Assembly (NCBI GenBank): GCA_000771265.1
Contig: JDUB01000001.1
Span: 1 to 64,000, forward strand
Origin: Bifidobacterium thermophilum DSM 20210
Lineage (GTDB): Bacteria > Actinomycetota > Actinomycetes > Actinomycetales > Bifidobacteriaceae
DNA length: 64,000 bases
Direction of reading: 5' to 3'
A program made the translations under genes and the position numbers. The notes beneath the pieces were generated by a model, which was given only the letters and a program-made list of their open reading frames with translations, ran no database searches and had not been told where the DNA came from. Positions 10,304 through 20,458 of this stretch are shown in pieces (the first letter of the stretch is position 1; the number at the start of each line of letters is the position of its first letter).

Positions 10304-10317
10304 TGTTTGCGCAAACA
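10304..10317 (-). promoter_or_regulatory. LacI-family-type operator upstream of glgX
   Basis: TGTTTGCGCAAACA is a perfect 14-bp palindrome centred 33 bases upstream of the glgX start. A CG/GC-centred palindrome of this form is typical of LacI-family sugar regulators, which commonly control alpha-glucan genes in bifidobacteria. The regulator itself is not in the window. Confidence 0.6.
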
Positions 10318-10478
10318 TCGCACACGATATGGTCACATGTGGGGGTATTTGCCGCATTGTCGAGCGAAACTCACAGAATCGAACAAAAACCGTTCAGCTG
10401 ATACCATGAGATGCTCGCCGATTCTCATGAAACGCTCAACACCACGCAAGCCGGAGAACGTACCGGTTATCCGCTACA

Positions 10479-10496
10479 TTGTGATGAAGGTCACAC
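10479..10496 (+). promoter_or_regulatory. Rex-like (or CRP-like) operator upstream of adhE
   Basis: TTGTGA-N6-TCACA at 10479-10495 matches the inverted-repeat format of the redox sensor Rex, a known regulator of adhE in Gram-positive bacteria. The inner TGTGA-N6-TCACA equally fits a CRP/FNR-family site. It lies about 65 bases before the adhE start codon. Confidence 0.5.
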
Positions 10497-10560
10497 ATTC
10501 CGGTGACGAGCCGCCGACAGGCGGCGACCCCTTTTGCAGTACAGGCTCGAGGAGGACCAA

Positions 10561-13293
10561 TTGGCAGAAGCAAAGAAAACAGAGGCTACCAAGCCAAGCC
10601 CCGAAGAGAAGCTGATCGCGGCTCAGGCCGAGGTCGACGAGCTGGTCAAGAAGGCCCAGGTTGCCCTGAAGGAGTTTGAGAAGCTTGATCAGAAGCAGGT
10701 CGATCACATCGTCGCGAAGGCTTCCGTCGCAGCGCTGAACAAGCATCTGCAGCTTGCGAAGATGGCCGTGGACGAGACCGGCCGTGGTCTTGTGGAGGAC
10801 AAGGCGACCAAGAACATCTTCGCGTGCGAGCACGTTACCCACTATCTGGCGGGGCAGAAGACCGTCGGCATCATCCGTTCCGACGATGTCCTCGGTATTG
10901 ATGAAATCGCCGAGCCGGTCGGTGTGGTCGCGGGTGTTACCCCGGTCACCAACCCGACTTCGACCGCGATCTTCAAGTCCTTGATTGCGCTCAAGACCCG
11001 GTGCCCGATTGTCTTTGGCTTCCATCCGTTCGCGCAGAAGTGCTCGGTGGCGGCAGCCAAGATCGTGCGCGACGCGGCCATCGCAGCAGGTGCCCCTGAG
11101 AACTGTATCCAGTGGATTGAGCATCCGTCCATCGAGGCGACTGGTGCCCTCATGCGCCACGACGGCGTCGCCACGATTCTCGCGACCGGCGGCCCGGGCA
11201 TGGTCAAGGCCGCGTACACCTCCGGCAAGCCGGCACTCGGCGTCGGCCCGGGCAATGCTCCGGCGTACGTCGATGCCGATGTCGACATCGAGCGTGCAGC
11301 CAACGACCTCATCCTCTCCAAGCATTTCGATTACGGTATGATCTGCGCCACCGAGCAAGCGATCATTGCCCATAAGGACGTCTACGACCCGCTGGTCAAG
11401 GAACTCAAGCGTCGCAAGGCCTACTTCGTGAACCCCGACGAGAAGGCCAAGCTTGAGCAGTACATGTTCGGCTGCACCGCCTATTCCGGTGGTTCCCCGA
11501 AGCTCAACTCCGTCGTGCCGGGCAAGTCCCCGCAGTATATCGCCCATGAGGCTGGCTTCGAAGTGCCCGCCGACGTGACCATCCTTGCCGCCGAATGCAA
11601 GGAAGTCGGCGAGATGGAGCCGCTTACTCTCGAAAAGCTCTGCCCGGTGCAGGCCGTACTCAAGGCCGACAACAAGGAGCAGGCTTTCGAGATGTGCGAA
11701 GAGATGCTCAAGCATGGCGCCGGCCACACCGCCGCCATCCACACCAACAACCAGGATCTGGCCCGTGAATTCGGTCTGCGCATGCATGCTTGCCGTATCA
11801 TCTGGAACTCCCCGAGCTCGCTCGGCGGCATCGGCGATATCTACAACTCCATCGCCCCGTCCCTGACTCTGGGCTGCGGCTCCTACGGCGGCAACTCGGT
11901 GTCCGGCAACGTCCAAGCCGTCAACCTCATCAACATCAAGCGCATCGCACGGAGGAACAACAACATGCAGTGGTTCAAGGTGCCGCCAAAGACCTATTTC
12001 GAGCCGAACGCGATCCGTTATCTGCGCGACATGTACAACCTCAACCGCGCGGTCATCGTGTGCGACAAGGTCATGGAGCAGCTCGGCGTGGTCGACAAGA
12101 TCATCGACCAGCTGCGCGCCCGCCAGAACCGTGTCACCTTCCGCATCATCGACTACGTCGAGCCGGAACCGTCGGTTGAGACCGTCGAGCGCGGCGCCTC
12201 CATGATGCGTGACGAGTTCAAGCCCGACACCATTATCGCCGTTGGCGGTGGCTCCGCGATGGACGCCGCGAAGGTCATGTGGCTCATGTACGAGCACCCG
12301 GAGATCGCCTTCTCCGATGTTCGCGAGAAGTTCTTCGATATCCGTAAGCGCGCGTTCAAGATTCCGCCGCTCGGCGAGAAGGCAAAGCTCGTGTGCATCC
12401 CGACCTCTTCCGGCACCGGTTCGGAAGTCACTCCGTACGCCGTCATCACCGACCACAAGACCGGCTACAAGTACCCGATCACCGATTACGCGCTGACCCC
12501 GTCCGTGGCCATCGTCGACCCAGTGCTCGCGCGCACCCAGCCGCGTCGCCTGGCCTGCGATTCCGGCATGGACGCCCTGACCCACGCAATCGAGGCCTAC
12601 GTGTCCGTGTACTCCAACGACTTCACCGACGCCATGGCGCTGCACGCCATCAAGATCATCTGGGACAACCTGTCCGAGTCCGTCAACGGTGAAGCCGGCC
12701 TTGAGAAGACCGCTGCGCAGGAGCATATGCACAACGCCGCCACCATGGCCGGCATGGCCTTCGGCTCCGGCTTCCTCGGCATGTGCCACAGCATGGCGCA
12801 CACCATCGGTGCGCTGTGCCACGTGGTCCACGGCCACACGAACGCCATCCTGCTGCCGTATGTCATCCGCTACAACGGCCAGGTCCCGTCCGAACCGACC
12901 AGCTGGCCGAAGTACAACAAGTACGTGGCCCCGCAGCGCTACCAGGAAATCGCCCGTCTGATCGGCATCGATCCGGGCAAGACCCCTGAGGAAGGTGTGG
13001 AGAACCTCGCCCGTGCCATCGAGGACTACCGAGACAACAAGCTCGGTATGGACGCCAGCTTCAAGGCCTGCGGTGTTGACGAGGATACGTATTGGTCGCT
13101 TATCGACCGCATCGGCATGCGCGCCTATGAGGACCAGTGCACGCCGGCGAACCCGCGTATCCCGCTCATCGAGGATATGGAGGACATCGCCATCGCCGCA
13201 TACTATGGCGTCTCGCAGGCTGAGGGCCACAAGATGCGCGTCGATCGTCTCGGTGTCGCAGCCACCGAGGAGGCTTCCGAGCGCGTGAAGTGA
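10561..13293 (+). CDS. adhE: Bifunctional acetaldehyde / alcohol dehydrogenase AdhE
   Basis: This 910-residue enzyme reduces acetyl-CoA to acetaldehyde and then ethanol, reoxidising NADH in the bifid shunt. The N-terminal aldehyde dehydrogenase half has the catalytic Cys at about residue 262 (DYGMICATEQ). The C-terminal iron-dependent alcohol dehydrogenase half has the NAD-binding GGGSAMDAAK (about 561) and the metal-binding SGMDALTHAIEAY and GMCHSMAHTIGA segments, the latter followed by VHGHTNAILLP. The start is a TTG at 10561, nine bases into the longest frame, because GAGGAGGA lies five bases upstream and the length then equals the usual bifidobacterial AdhE. It normally forms filaments (spirosomes). 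Confidence 0.95.
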   Translation: MAEAKKTEATKPSPEEKLIAAQAEVDELVKKAQVALKEFEKLDQKQVDHIVAKASVAALNKHLQLAKMAVDETGRGLVEDKATKNIFACEHVTHYLAGQKTVGIIRSDDVLGIDEIAEPVGVVAGVTPVTNPTSTAIFKSLIALKTRCPIVFGFHPFAQKCSVAAAKIVRDAAIAAGAPENCIQWIEHPSIEATGALMRHDGVATILATGGPGMVKAAYTSGKPALGVGPGNAPAYVDADVDIERAANDLILSKHFDYGMICATEQAIIAHKDVYDPLVKELKRRKAYFVNPDEKAKLEQYMFGCTAYSGGSPKLNSVVPGKSPQYIAHEAGFEVPADVTILAAECKEVGEMEPLTLEKLCPVQAVLKADNKEQAFEMCEEMLKHGAGHTAAIHTNNQDLAREFGLRMHACRIIWNSPSSLGGIGDIYNSIAPSLTLGCGSYGGNSVSGNVQAVNLINIKRIARRNNNMQWFKVPPKTYFEPNAIRYLRDMYNLNRAVIVCDKVMEQLGVVDKIIDQLRARQNRVTFRIIDYVEPEPSVETVERGASMMRDEFKPDTIIAVGGGSAMDAAKVMWLMYEHPEIAFSDVREKFFDIRKRAFKIPPLGEKAKLVCIPTSSGTGSEVTPYAVITDHKTGYKYPITDYALTPSVAIVDPVLARTQPRRLACDSGMDALTHAIEAYVSVYSNDFTDAMALHAIKIIWDNLSESVNGEAGLEKTAAQEHMHNAATMAGMAFGSGFLGMCHSMAHTIGALCHVVHGHTNAILLPYVIRYNGQVPSEPTSWPKYNKYVAPQRYQEIARLIGIDPGKTPEEGVENLARAIEDYRDNKLGMDASFKACGVDEDTYWSLIDRIGMRAYEDQCTPANPRIPLIEDMEDIAIAAYYGVSQAEGHKMRVDRLGVAATEEASERVK

Positions 13294-13344
13294 TGCCCCG
13301 CGGGGCAGGTCCCCGCCCGGCATTGATCACCTGAATCCTAAGCA

Positions 13345-13380
13345 TTGCGCCGTCGTACCCAGTCGGGTATGGCGGCGCAA
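13345..13380 (+). terminator. Intrinsic terminator after adhE
   Basis: The long hairpin TTGCGCCG...CGGCGCAA also pairs internally, TACCC with GGGTA, across an AGTC loop. Confidence 0.75.
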
Positions 13381-13531
13381 CTCATTTCGGGGGCATGACT
13401 GGCTGCGGCCGGCCGGCATCAGCATCTGCTGGCATCAGCTTCTGTCGGCATCTGTCGGAGATGATATGGGTGGCACGGCATCGCTTGTCGTGCCATCAGC
13501 CTTGCGTAATCGCGTGTTATCATACCTGCTT

Positions 13532-14212
13532 GTGACAGCCATTGAACAACAACCGACAGCTTCCCGTCGCCGTGCGAAACGCGGCAATTATGCCCCTAGC
13601 CGCGCCAGACGTGAACAGATAGCCTCATCCGTACTGCAGATTGTCGACCAATCCGGGTATGGCGACGTGACCGTCATCCGAATTTCCAAGGAAACCGGGA
13701 TACCGCAGTCAAGCGTCCTCTACCATTTTCCTACCAAGGACCACCTGCTGGTCGGTGCGATGGAATACGCCGATTCGCTTGACGGCAAAGAGTACAACCT
13801 GGAAAGCGCATGGCCCGAGCTGAGCGAGGACATGCTCGACAAGCTCATCAGGATGCGGCTTTCGCGACGCAACCGGCTGTTGCTCATGACCTACCTTCGC
13901 GGGTTGGCCACGCAGCCGGACAATCCGGCGAGCAAGTACCTGGCGACCAAGGATATGCGCACCGTCGATCATTGGACGAAACTGTGCACGCAGTTGCAGC
14001 ATCAAGGCGTGATGCACCAAGCCTTGGACGCCAAACGCACCGCGATGCAGGTTCTTGCGCTCTGGCAGGGTTTGGTGCAGGCGTATCTGCGTGACGATTC
14101 CCTTGATGCCGACACGATGCATGATCTGTTCATGGATGGCATGCGCCATCTGACGTGCAGGAACTGGCAGGAGTTCCTCACCTATCTTTCACGCCCGGAC
14201 GTCGGTATCTAG
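13532..14212 (+). CDS. TetR-family transcriptional regulator
   Basis: The product is 226 residues. The N-terminal helix-turn-helix covers about residues 18-65 (IASSVLQIVDQSGYGDVTVIRI, then TGIPQSSVLYHFPTKDHLL), the standard TetR arrangement. The rest is the variable ligand-binding helical domain, and the ligand cannot be told. I chose GTG 13532 because an extended -10 (TGT-TATCAT, 13518-13523) ends eight bases upstream, implying a leaderless message, and because the longer frame from 13466 would begin upstream of that promoter. The neighbour downstream is a convergent esterase, so no target is obvious. Confidence 0.8.
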   Translation: MTAIEQQPTASRRRAKRGNYAPSRARREQIASSVLQIVDQSGYGDVTVIRISKETGIPQSSVLYHFPTKDHLLVGAMEYADSLDGKEYNLESAWPELSEDMLDKLIRMRLSRRNRLLLMTYLRGLATQPDNPASKYLATKDMRTVDHWTKLCTQLQHQGVMHQALDAKRTAMQVLALWQGLVQAYLRDDSLDADTMHDLFMDGMRHLTCRNWQEFLTYLSRPDVGI

Positions 14213-14226
14213 GTTCGCTCCGGACG

Positions 14227-15285
14227 TTATGACAGCAGCCGGTACGAGAAATCGTGGATCTGGCGGAACACCGCCTCGCTTTCTTCGAGCCACGACATGC
14301 AGACGCTGTAGACATGGCCGAGCGGTTTGCCGGGCCGTGCTTTCACGTCGTGGAGTTCGAACTCCTGATGCGCGCGTGATAGCTCCGTCGCAAGGGCCAG
14401 GCTTTCATACTCGATGAAATCGTCGCTGCTGGTCGCCAGATACATGGGCGGTATCACGCTGTTGCGGACCAAGTTGGTGCTGAAGCGGTAGTCGGGGTCG
14501 ACCTGCGACAGCCGCTTGAAGAAGTGGGGGCCGATAACCGACACGACGTCGTCGGGGCGTTCGTTGCGCGATTGTGCGTCCGTGGCTCCCGGTGTGAACG
14601 GCGAAAGATCGAAGACTCCCGAAACCGCAGCGACACCACGGATGTGCAGACCCGATGGGGTGACGCCGTATGCTGCGGCTGTTGCGGGGTCGCTTTGCAA
14701 GGCAGCCTGATAAAAGGCGAGTGCACCGCCGGCGGAATCGCCGGTGAGGAACACGTGATTAAGGTCGATTGGGTAGGCATCTCCATGTCCGGCAATCCAG
14801 GCGAGGCCTGCGGCGATATCGCGCAACTGTCCAAGGAAATCGGTCTGCGGCGCAGGGCGGTAGTTGAGCGAAAACACCGCGAAACCGTGTTGTGCGAGCG
14901 TTACGTTGAAATTGCGGTTGAGCTCCTTATACCCGTATACGAATCCGCCGCCGTGGATATCAACGTAGACAGGCAGCGTGCGGCCTTGGCGGATAACGGC
15001 GTCATGGGGTAGATACAAATCGAGCAGATGCCCGCGGATCGTGTCGTCGAGATAGGGGATGTCGGTAATCATATCGATGTCATCGGGCACTGACCAGTAC
15101 CGTGAGCGTGGCAGATCGCTTCTCGCGAACGCGAGGCGGGTGTCGCGGATGGCCTGCACAGCGTGCTCGTCGTATCCGCAATCGGCGAGGTCGGCGTCGA
15201 ATTCGGTCCAGCTCGCGGAACGCGGATTGCCGAAATCAAACTGTGGGGTGGCGCCGAGCGCCGACTCATATCTCAGATGTGCCAT
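14227..15285 (-). CDS. Alpha/beta-hydrolase (HSL-type esterase)
   Basis: This 352-residue hydrolase is of the hormone-sensitive-lipase type and probably hydrolyses short esters in the cytoplasm. Visible motifs in order are the oxyanion HGGG (DIHGGGFVYG, about residue 115), the nucleophile elbow GDSAGG (about 182), a late acidic SSDDF segment, and the histidine region PLGHVYS near the C terminus, completing the Ser-Asp-His triad. The ATG at 15285 follows GAGG at good spacing; the longer frame adds 36 residues of basic, non-homologous sequence. It converges on the TetR gene with 14 bases between the stops. The substrate is unknown. Confidence 0.85.
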   Translation of the reverse strand: MAHLRYESALGATPQFDFGNPRSASWTEFDADLADCGYDEHAVQAIRDTRLAFARSDLPRSRYWSVPDDIDMITDIPYLDDTIRGHLLDLYLPHDAVIRQGRTLPVYVDIHGGGFVYGYKELNRNFNVTLAQHGFAVFSLNYRPAPQTDFLGQLRDIAAGLAWIAGHGDAYPIDLNHVFLTGDSAGGALAFYQAALQSDPATAAAYGVTPSGLHIRGVAAVSGVFDLSPFTPGATDAQSRNERPDDVVSVIGPHFFKRLSQVDPDYRFSTNLVRNSVIPPMYLATSSDDFIEYESLALATELSRAHQEFELHDVKARPGKPLGHVYSVCMSWLEESEAVFRQIHDFSYRLLS

Positions 15286-15726
15286 ATCTGCCTCGATTCT
15301 CCAACGCCGTCGTCGTTGTGCGGTGGTGCGTAGCCGTATGGTCCAGTCTAGTCTTTCGTTGGACGGACAGGCGGATTGCGCGTTGCGCCACACCGTGGTG
15401 GCGGACGGCAGCTTGATGTCCTATACTCAGGTGGGCTCTTGTGATGGATGAGATGAGTGGTGTCAGCGCCCGGGGCGGAGTCCCGGAACTGCGACACGCC
15501 GCAGAAATCTTATACATGGCACGTGCTTTAATAATCAAGTTGCCTGTTTTAGGCTCGCATATTGGAATCAAAAAAGCGAGCGCGGCGTCGGCGGCTCCGA
15601 GTGGGTCGCTGTCTGGCTGCGCACTGATGTGGTTACGACCGGGGTGTTATGCCTTGGGTCAAGCTCGCCGGTGCCCTGCGACAGGTTGGTAAACAGTAAA
15701 CGAATCGCTAGAAAGGGCGGACGGCA
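15286..15726. other. Divergent promoter and leader region of the S10 operon
   Basis: No gene is visible in these 441 bases. A TATACT hexamer at 15422-15427, preceded at 17 bp by TGGCGG, could be the operon promoter and would leave a leader of about 300 bases. A TAATAAT stretch at 15529-15535 followed by TTGCCT (15540) is an alternative. I do not recognise a known S10 leader structure. Confidence 0.4.
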
Positions 15727-16035
15727 ATGGCGGGACAGAAAATCCGCATCAGGCTTAAGTCCTATGACCATGAGGTCATCGACCAATCGGCGAAGAAAAT
15801 CGTCGAGACGGTGACGAACGCGGGTGCCACTGTGGTGGGCCCGGTTCCTCTGCCGACCGAGAAGAACGTATTCTGTGTTATCCGTTCTCCTCACATGTAC
15901 AAGGATTCTCGCGAGCATTTCGAGATGCGTACTCATAAGCGTCTCATCGACATCGTGGACCCGACCCCGAAGGCCGTGGACTCCCTGATGCACATTGATC
16001 TGCCTGCGGATGTCAACATCGAGATCAAGCTGTAA
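15727..16035 (+). CDS. rpsJ: 30S ribosomal protein S10
   Basis: S10 (uS10), 102 residues, is part of the 30S head and, as NusE, of antitermination complexes with NusB and NusA. The sequence begins [24 protein letters not shown] and contains [19 protein letters not shown], both diagnostic. It is the first gene of the S10 operon and has an AGAAAGGG ribosome binding site. rplC follows 17 bases downstream. Confidence 0.97.
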   Translation: MAGQKIRIRLKSYDHEVIDQSAKKIVETVTNAGATVVGPVPLPTEKNVFCVIRSPHMYKDSREHFEMRTHKRLIDIVDPTPKAVDSLMHIDLPADVNIEIKL

Positions 16036-16052
16036 GGGAGGAGGGAACCGCT

Positions 16053-16703
16053 ATGTCACAGAACAAGAATCGCACTGCACTGCTCGGCCGCAAGCTCGGC
16101 ATGTCGCAGGTCTGGGATGAGAACGGCTTCTTCGTTCCCGTCACTCTGGTCGACGTGTCCACCAACGTGGTCACCGCAGTCAAGACCGAGGAAACCGACG
16201 GCTATAAGGCTGTCCAGCTCGGTTACGGCCAGATCGATCCGACGAAGGTGACCAAGCCGCTCGCTGGTCATTTCGCCAAGGCCGGTGTCACCCCGCGTCG
16301 TCACCTCGCAGAGGTGCGCACGGAGAACGCCGAGGAGTACAAGCCCGGTCAGGAACTGACCGCCGAGCTGTTCTCCGAAGGTACGCTGGTGGACGTCACC
16401 GGCACCACCAAGGGCAAGGGCTTCGCCGGTACCATCAAGCGCTGGGGCTTCAAGTCCTATCGTCGTACTCACGGCTCTCATAAGAACGAGCGTCGCCCCG
16501 GTTCAGTCGGTGCATGCGCTACTCCGAGCCGTATTCTCAAGGGCAAGCGCATGGCCGGCCGTATGGGTCATGAGACCAACACCGTGCTCAGCCTTACCAT
16601 CGTCTCCTCCGATGTCGAGAACGGCATCCTCGCCATCAAGGGCGCCATCCCGGGGCCCAAGGGCGGCATCGTTCTCGTCCGTTCGGCAGTGAAGGGAGCC
16701 TGA
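16053..16703 (+). CDS. rplC: 50S ribosomal protein L3
   Basis: L3 (uL3), 216 residues, is one of the first proteins to bind 23S rRNA and reaches the peptidyl-transferase centre. Recognisable segments are [15 protein letters not shown] at the N terminus, [24 protein letters not shown] in the middle, and [15 protein letters not shown] at the end. A very strong GGAGGAGGG site precedes the ATG. It sits four bases from rplD and is clearly in the same transcript. Confidence 0.97.
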   Translation: MSQNKNRTALLGRKLGMSQVWDENGFFVPVTLVDVSTNVVTAVKTEETDGYKAVQLGYGQIDPTKVTKPLAGHFAKAGVTPRRHLAEVRTENAEEYKPGQELTAELFSEGTLVDVTGTTKGKGFAGTIKRWGFKSYRRTHGSHKNERRPGSVGACATPSRILKGKRMAGRMGHETNTVLSLTIVSSDVENGILAIKGAIPGPKGGIVLVRSAVKGA

Positions 16704-16707
16704 AACC

Positions 16708-17373
16708 ATGGCAAACGTTACTCTGAACGTCACTGACGTCAAGGGACAGGCCGCTGGCACCGTCGAGGCGCCGGCTGAGATCTTCGGCATTTCCGCTGAA
16801 GACGTCCACGCCCACATCCCGCTGATCCACCAGGTGGTCATCGCACAGCTCGCCGCTGCCCGTCAGGGCACCCATGCGGTGAAGAACCGTGCGAAGGTCT
16901 CCGGCGGCGGCAAGAAGCCGTGGAAGCAGAAGGGCACCGGCCGTGCACGCCAGGGCTCCATCCGTGCTCCGCAGTGGTACCACGGTGGCGTTGTCCACGG
17001 GCCGGTTCCGCGTGACTACAGCCAGCGCACCCCGAAGAAGATGAAGGCTGCAGCTCTGCGCTACATCCTCTCCGATCGCGCCAACGCCGGTCACATCGGT
17101 GTCATCGATTTCGGTGGCATTGAGACCCCGTCCACGAAGACCGCTGTTACCGCGCTGAACGCCGTGAGCTCCAACGAGTTCACCACCGTGGTGTTCTCCC
17201 GCGACAACATCAACGAGTGGCTGTCGGTGCGCAACATCCCGACCGTGCACCCGATCTTCGCGGATCAGCTCAACACGTACGACGTGGTCACCGCCAAGTA
17301 TGTCGTCTTCTCGAAGGAAGGCTTCGACGCCTTCGTTGCAGCGAAGACGAAGTCGGCCACGAAGGAGGCCTGA
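16708..17373 (+). CDS. rplD: 50S ribosomal protein L4
   Basis: L4 (uL4), 221 residues, lines the peptide exit tunnel through its extended loop and in many bacteria represses its own S10 operon. The loop is visible as [21 protein letters not shown] with the following GGVVHGP. The ribosome binding site AAGGGAG overlaps the end of rplC. The end of this gene in turn carries the AAGGAGG site used by rplW. Confidence 0.97.
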   Translation: MANVTLNVTDVKGQAAGTVEAPAEIFGISAEDVHAHIPLIHQVVIAQLAAARQGTHAVKNRAKVSGGGKKPWKQKGTGRARQGSIRAPQWYHGGVVHGPVPRDYSQRTPKKMKAAALRYILSDRANAGHIGVIDFGGIETPSTKTAVTALNAVSSNEFTTVVFSRDNINEWLSVRNIPTVHPIFADQLNTYDVVTAKYVVFSKEGFDAFVAAKTKSATKEA

Positions 17374-17378
17374 TCCAC

Positions 17379-17675
17379 ATGGTCGCTATTCACAAGCCAG
17401 CACACGACATCATCCTCAAGCCTGTTGTCTCTGAGAAGAGCTACGCCGAGTCCGATCGCGGCCGCTACACCTTCGTTGTGGCGCCGAACGCGAACAAGGT
17501 GCAGATCAAGCAGGCCATCGAAGAGATCTTCAATGTCAAGGTGACGAATGTCAACACCCTCAACCGCGCGGGCAAGCGCAAGCGCACCCGCACCGGTTTC
17601 GGTCAGCGTGTCAATCAGAAGCGCGCGATCGTGACCGTGGCCGAGGGCCAGACGATCGACATCTTCGGTAACTGA
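17379..17675 (+). CDS. rplW: 50S ribosomal protein L23
   Basis: L23 (uL23), 98 residues, sits at the tunnel exit and is the docking site for trigger factor and SRP. The diagnostic part is [21 protein letters not shown] followed by [17 protein letters not shown]. The start ATG at 17379 lies eight bases after the rplD-terminal AAGGAGG; the longer reading frame running back to 17217 is the rplD gene in another frame. Confidence 0.97.
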   Translation: MVAIHKPAHDIILKPVVSEKSYAESDRGRYTFVVAPNANKVQIKQAIEEIFNVKVTNVNTLNRAGKRKRTRTGFGQRVNQKRAIVTVAEGQTIDIFGN

Positions 17676-17710
17676 AGGCTAGCCGAGAAAGTCAAAGGAA
17701 GAACTACATT

Positions 17711-18541
17711 ATGGCTATCCGCGTTTATAAGCCGACGACTGCAGGCCGTCGCAACGCGTCCGTGTCGGATTTCTCCGACGTCACGCGCTCCACGCCTGAG
17801 AAGTCGCTGGTTCGCAAGCTCACCAAGACCGGCGGTCGTAACTCTTATGGCCGTATGACCTCCCGCCATCGTGGCGGCGGCCACAAGCGCCAGTACCGTC
17901 TCATCGACTTCAAGCGTTGGGACAAGGACGGCGTGCCGGCGAAGGTCGCTCACATCGAGTACGACCCGAACCGTTCGGCCCGCATCGCACTGCTGCACTA
18001 TGCAGATGGTGAGAAGCGCTACATCATCGCTCCGGAAGGCGTCAAGCAGGGCGACATCATTGAGACCGGCGAACAGGCCGATATCAAGCCCGGCAACAAC
18101 CTGCCGCTGCGCAACATCCCGACCGGTACCATCGTGCACGCCATCGAGCTCCGCCCGCTGGGCGGCGCGAAGATTGCGCGTTCCGCTGGTGCTGCCGTTC
18201 AGCTCGTCGCTAAGGATGGCGCTTACGCCCAGCTGCGTATGCCGTCCGGCGAAATCCGCAACGTCGACGCTCGCTGCCGCGCGACCGTCGGTGAGGTCGG
18301 CAACGCCGATCACGCCAACGTCCAGCTCGGTAAGGCAGGTCGCGCCCGCTGGATGGGCAAGCGCCCGATCACTCGTGGTGAGTCCATGAACCCGGTCGAC
18401 CACCCGCACGGCGGTCGTACTCGTGGTGGCAAGCCGCCAGTGTCTCCGTGGGGCAAGGGCGAAGTTCGTACTCGCCGTCCGAAGAAGGCTTCGAACAAGA
18501 TGATTGTTCGTCGTCGTCCGAATGGTAAGAACCGCAAGTAA
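17711..18541 (+). CDS. rplB: 50S ribosomal protein L2
   Basis: L2 (uL2), 276 residues, is needed for subunit joining and peptidyl-transferase activity. The conserved core is easily seen: [22 protein letters not shown], the [12 protein letters not shown] strand, and near the end [23 protein letters not shown], including the essential His. Length and layout are normal for the family. AAAGGAAGA precedes the ATG. Confidence 0.97.
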   Translation: MAIRVYKPTTAGRRNASVSDFSDVTRSTPEKSLVRKLTKTGGRNSYGRMTSRHRGGGHKRQYRLIDFKRWDKDGVPAKVAHIEYDPNRSARIALLHYADGEKRYIIAPEGVKQGDIIETGEQADIKPGNNLPLRNIPTGTIVHAIELRPLGGAKIARSAGAAVQLVAKDGAYAQLRMPSGEIRNVDARCRATVGEVGNADHANVQLGKAGRARWMGKRPITRGESMNPVDHPHGGRTRGGKPPVSPWGKGEVRTRRPKKASNKMIVRRRPNGKNRK

Positions 18542-18556
18542 GGGAGTGTCGAGTAG

Positions 18557-18835
18557 ATGACTCGTAGCATCAAGAAGGGCCCATTCGTCGACGCCCACTT
18601 GCAGAAGAAAGTCGACGAGCAGAACGAGAAGGGCACGCACAACGTCATCAAGACGTGGTCGCGCCGTTCGATGATCACCCCGGACTTCATCGGCCACACC
18701 TTCGCCGTCCATGACGGCCGGAAGCATGTGCCGGTGTTCGTTACCGAGGCAATGGTTGGCCACAAGCTCGGCGAGTTCGCCCCGACCAAGACCTTCAAAG
18801 GTCATGTGAAGGACGACAAGAAGGCACGCCGCTAA
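18557..18835 (+). CDS. rpsS: 30S ribosomal protein S19
   Basis: S19 (uS19), 92 residues, forms part of the 30S head and the B1 bridges. The family sequence [14 protein letters not shown] opens the protein; [29 protein letters not shown] and [10 protein letters not shown] follow. A TAAGGGAG ribosome binding site overlaps the rplB stop region. Confidence 0.97.
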   Translation: MTRSIKKGPFVDAHLQKKVDEQNEKGTHNVIKTWSRRSMITPDFIGHTFAVHDGRKHVPVFVTEAMVGHKLGEFAPTKTFKGHVKDDKKARR

Positions 18836-18851
18836 AGAGGAGACAAGACAC

Positions 18852-19211
18852 ATGGAAGCTAAAGCAATCGCTCGTCACGTCCGCGTGACGCCGCGCAAGG
18901 CTCGCCGCATGGTCGACCTCATCCGAGGCAAGCGTGCGACCGACGCCATTACCATTCTCAAGTTCGCTCCTCAGTCCGCCGCACTGCCTGTGCGTAAGAC
19001 TCTGGAGAGCGCTATCGCCAACGCTCGCGTGAAGGCCGACAAGGCCGGCGAGCCGTTCCGCGAGAACGACCTGTTCATCAAGGAGACCTATGTGGACGAA
19101 GGCGTGACGCTCAAGCGTTTCCGCGCTCGTGCCCAGGGCCGTGCCGCTCGCATCAACAAGCGCACCAGCCACATCACGGTCGTTGTCGCTAGCAAGGAAG
19201 GAGCCCGCTAA
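18852..19211 (+). CDS. rplV: 50S ribosomal protein L22
   Basis: L22 (uL22), 119 residues, contributes the second constriction loop of the exit tunnel and is a known site of macrolide-resistance changes. Landmarks are [17 protein letters not shown] at the N terminus and the beta-hairpin [20 protein letters not shown] near the C terminus. A GAGGAG site precedes the ATG. The gap to rpsC is two bases. Confidence 0.97.
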   Translation: MEAKAIARHVRVTPRKARRMVDLIRGKRATDAITILKFAPQSAALPVRKTLESAIANARVKADKAGEPFRENDLFIKETYVDEGVTLKRFRARAQGRAARINKRTSHITVVVASKEGAR

Positions 19212-19213
19212 AG

Positions 19214-20032
19214 ATGGGTCAGAAGATCAATCCCTTTGGCTATCGCCTGGGTATCACTGAGAACCATCGTTCCAAGTGGTTCTCCGATTCCAACAAGGTT
19301 GGCGAGCGTTACCGTGACTTCGTGCTGGAGGATGACAAGATCCGCAAGGCGCTGAGCAAGGATCTCGAGCGTGCGGGCGTGTCCCGTATCGTCATCGAGC
19401 GTACCCGTGACCGTGTGCGTGTGGACATCCACACCGCCCGCCCGGGCATCGTGATTGGCCGCCGTGGTGCTGAGGCTGAGCGCGTTCGCGCCAAGCTCGA
19501 GAAGCTCACCGGCAAGCAGGTCCAGCTCAACATCTTCGAAGTGAAGAACGCAGCTCTTGACGCTCAGCTCGTTGCCCAGAGCATCGCTGAGCAGCTGACC
19601 AACCGAGTCACCTTCCGCCGTGCCATGCGCAAGGCGGAGCAGGACGCGATGCGTGCCGGCGCAAAGGGTATCCGTATCAAGCTCTCCGGCCGTCTCGGCG
19701 GTGCGGAAATGAGCCGTTCCGAGTTCTATCGCGAGGGTCGCGTTCCGCTGCAGACTCTCCGCGCCCTTATCGATTACGGCTTCTTTGAAGCCCGCACCAC
19801 TTACGGCCGTATCGGCGTGAAGGTGTGGATCTACAAGGGCGATATGACTGAGACTCAGTTCGAAGAGCAGCAGGCTCAGCAGAACAACAGCCGTCCGGGT
19901 CGTCGTGGCGATCGTCGCCCGCGCCGTGGCGGTCAGCGTTCCGCTCAGACCAAGCCCGCGACCGAAGCCGCTCAGGCGGCCCCGGCTGCAGCCGAAGCTG
20001 AGGCTCCTGCCGCAACGGAAACGAAGGAGTGA
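19214..20032 (+). CDS. rpsC: 30S ribosomal protein S3
   Basis: S3 (uS3), 272 residues, forms the mRNA entry channel with S4 and S5. The KH domain ([23 protein letters not shown]) is at about residues 76-98 and the C-terminal S3 domain ends near residue 220. About 50 further residues are rich in Gln, Arg, Pro and Ala, a low-complexity tail longer than in E. coli but common in actinobacteria. The AAGGAAGGAG ribosome binding site lies inside the end of rplV. Confidence 0.97.
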   Translation: MGQKINPFGYRLGITENHRSKWFSDSNKVGERYRDFVLEDDKIRKALSKDLERAGVSRIVIERTRDRVRVDIHTARPGIVIGRRGAEAERVRAKLEKLTGKQVQLNIFEVKNAALDAQLVAQSIAEQLTNRVTFRRAMRKAEQDAMRAGAKGIRIKLSGRLGGAEMSRSEFYREGRVPLQTLRALIDYGFFEARTTYGRIGVKVWIYKGDMTETQFEEQQAQQNNSRPGRRGDRRPRRGGQRSAQTKPATEAAQAAPAAAEAEAPAATETKE

Positions 20033-20038
20033 GCTGGA

Positions 20039-20458
20039 ATGCTTATCCCAAAGAGAGTTAAATACCGCAAGCAGCATCGCCCGGACCGTCATGGTATGTC
20101 CAAGGGCGGCAACGAGATCGCCTTCGGCGATTACGGCATCCAGGCGCTTGCCCCGGCTTATGTGACGAACCGTCAGATCGAAGCCGCACGTATCGCCATG
20201 ACCCGCTACATCAAGCGTGGTGGCCGCGTGTGGATCACGATCTTCCCGGATCGCCCGCTGACGAAGCACCCGCTCGGCGCCCGAATGGGTTCCGGTAAGG
20301 GCGCGCCTGAGTTCTGGATCGCCGATATCCACCCCGGTCGAGTCATGTTCGAGATCGGTGGTGTCTCGGAGGATGTCGCTCACGAGGCTCTGCGCCGCGC
20401 TATCGACAAGCTCCCCATGAAGTGCCGTATTATCGCGCGTGAAGGCGGTGACATCTGA
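20039..20458 (+). CDS. rplP: 50S ribosomal protein L16
   Basis: L16 (uL16), 139 residues, sits near the A-site tRNA elbow. Diagnostic stretches are [15 protein letters not shown] at the start, the [25 protein letters not shown] core and [12 protein letters not shown]. The stop overlaps the rpmC start by one base (TGATG), indicating translational coupling. Confidence 0.97.
   Translation: MLIPKRVKYRKQHRPDRHGMSKGGNEIAFGDYGIQALAPAYVTNRQIEAARIAMTRYIKRGGRVWITIFPDRPLTKHPLGARMGSGKGAPEFWIADIHPGRVMFEIGGVSEDVAHEALRRAIDKLPMKCRIIAREGGDI

Noticed and set aside
10474-13323. 949-codon minus-strand frame opposite adhE
   Set aside because: It is an antisense shadow of AdhE; long antisense frames are expected with this codon bias.
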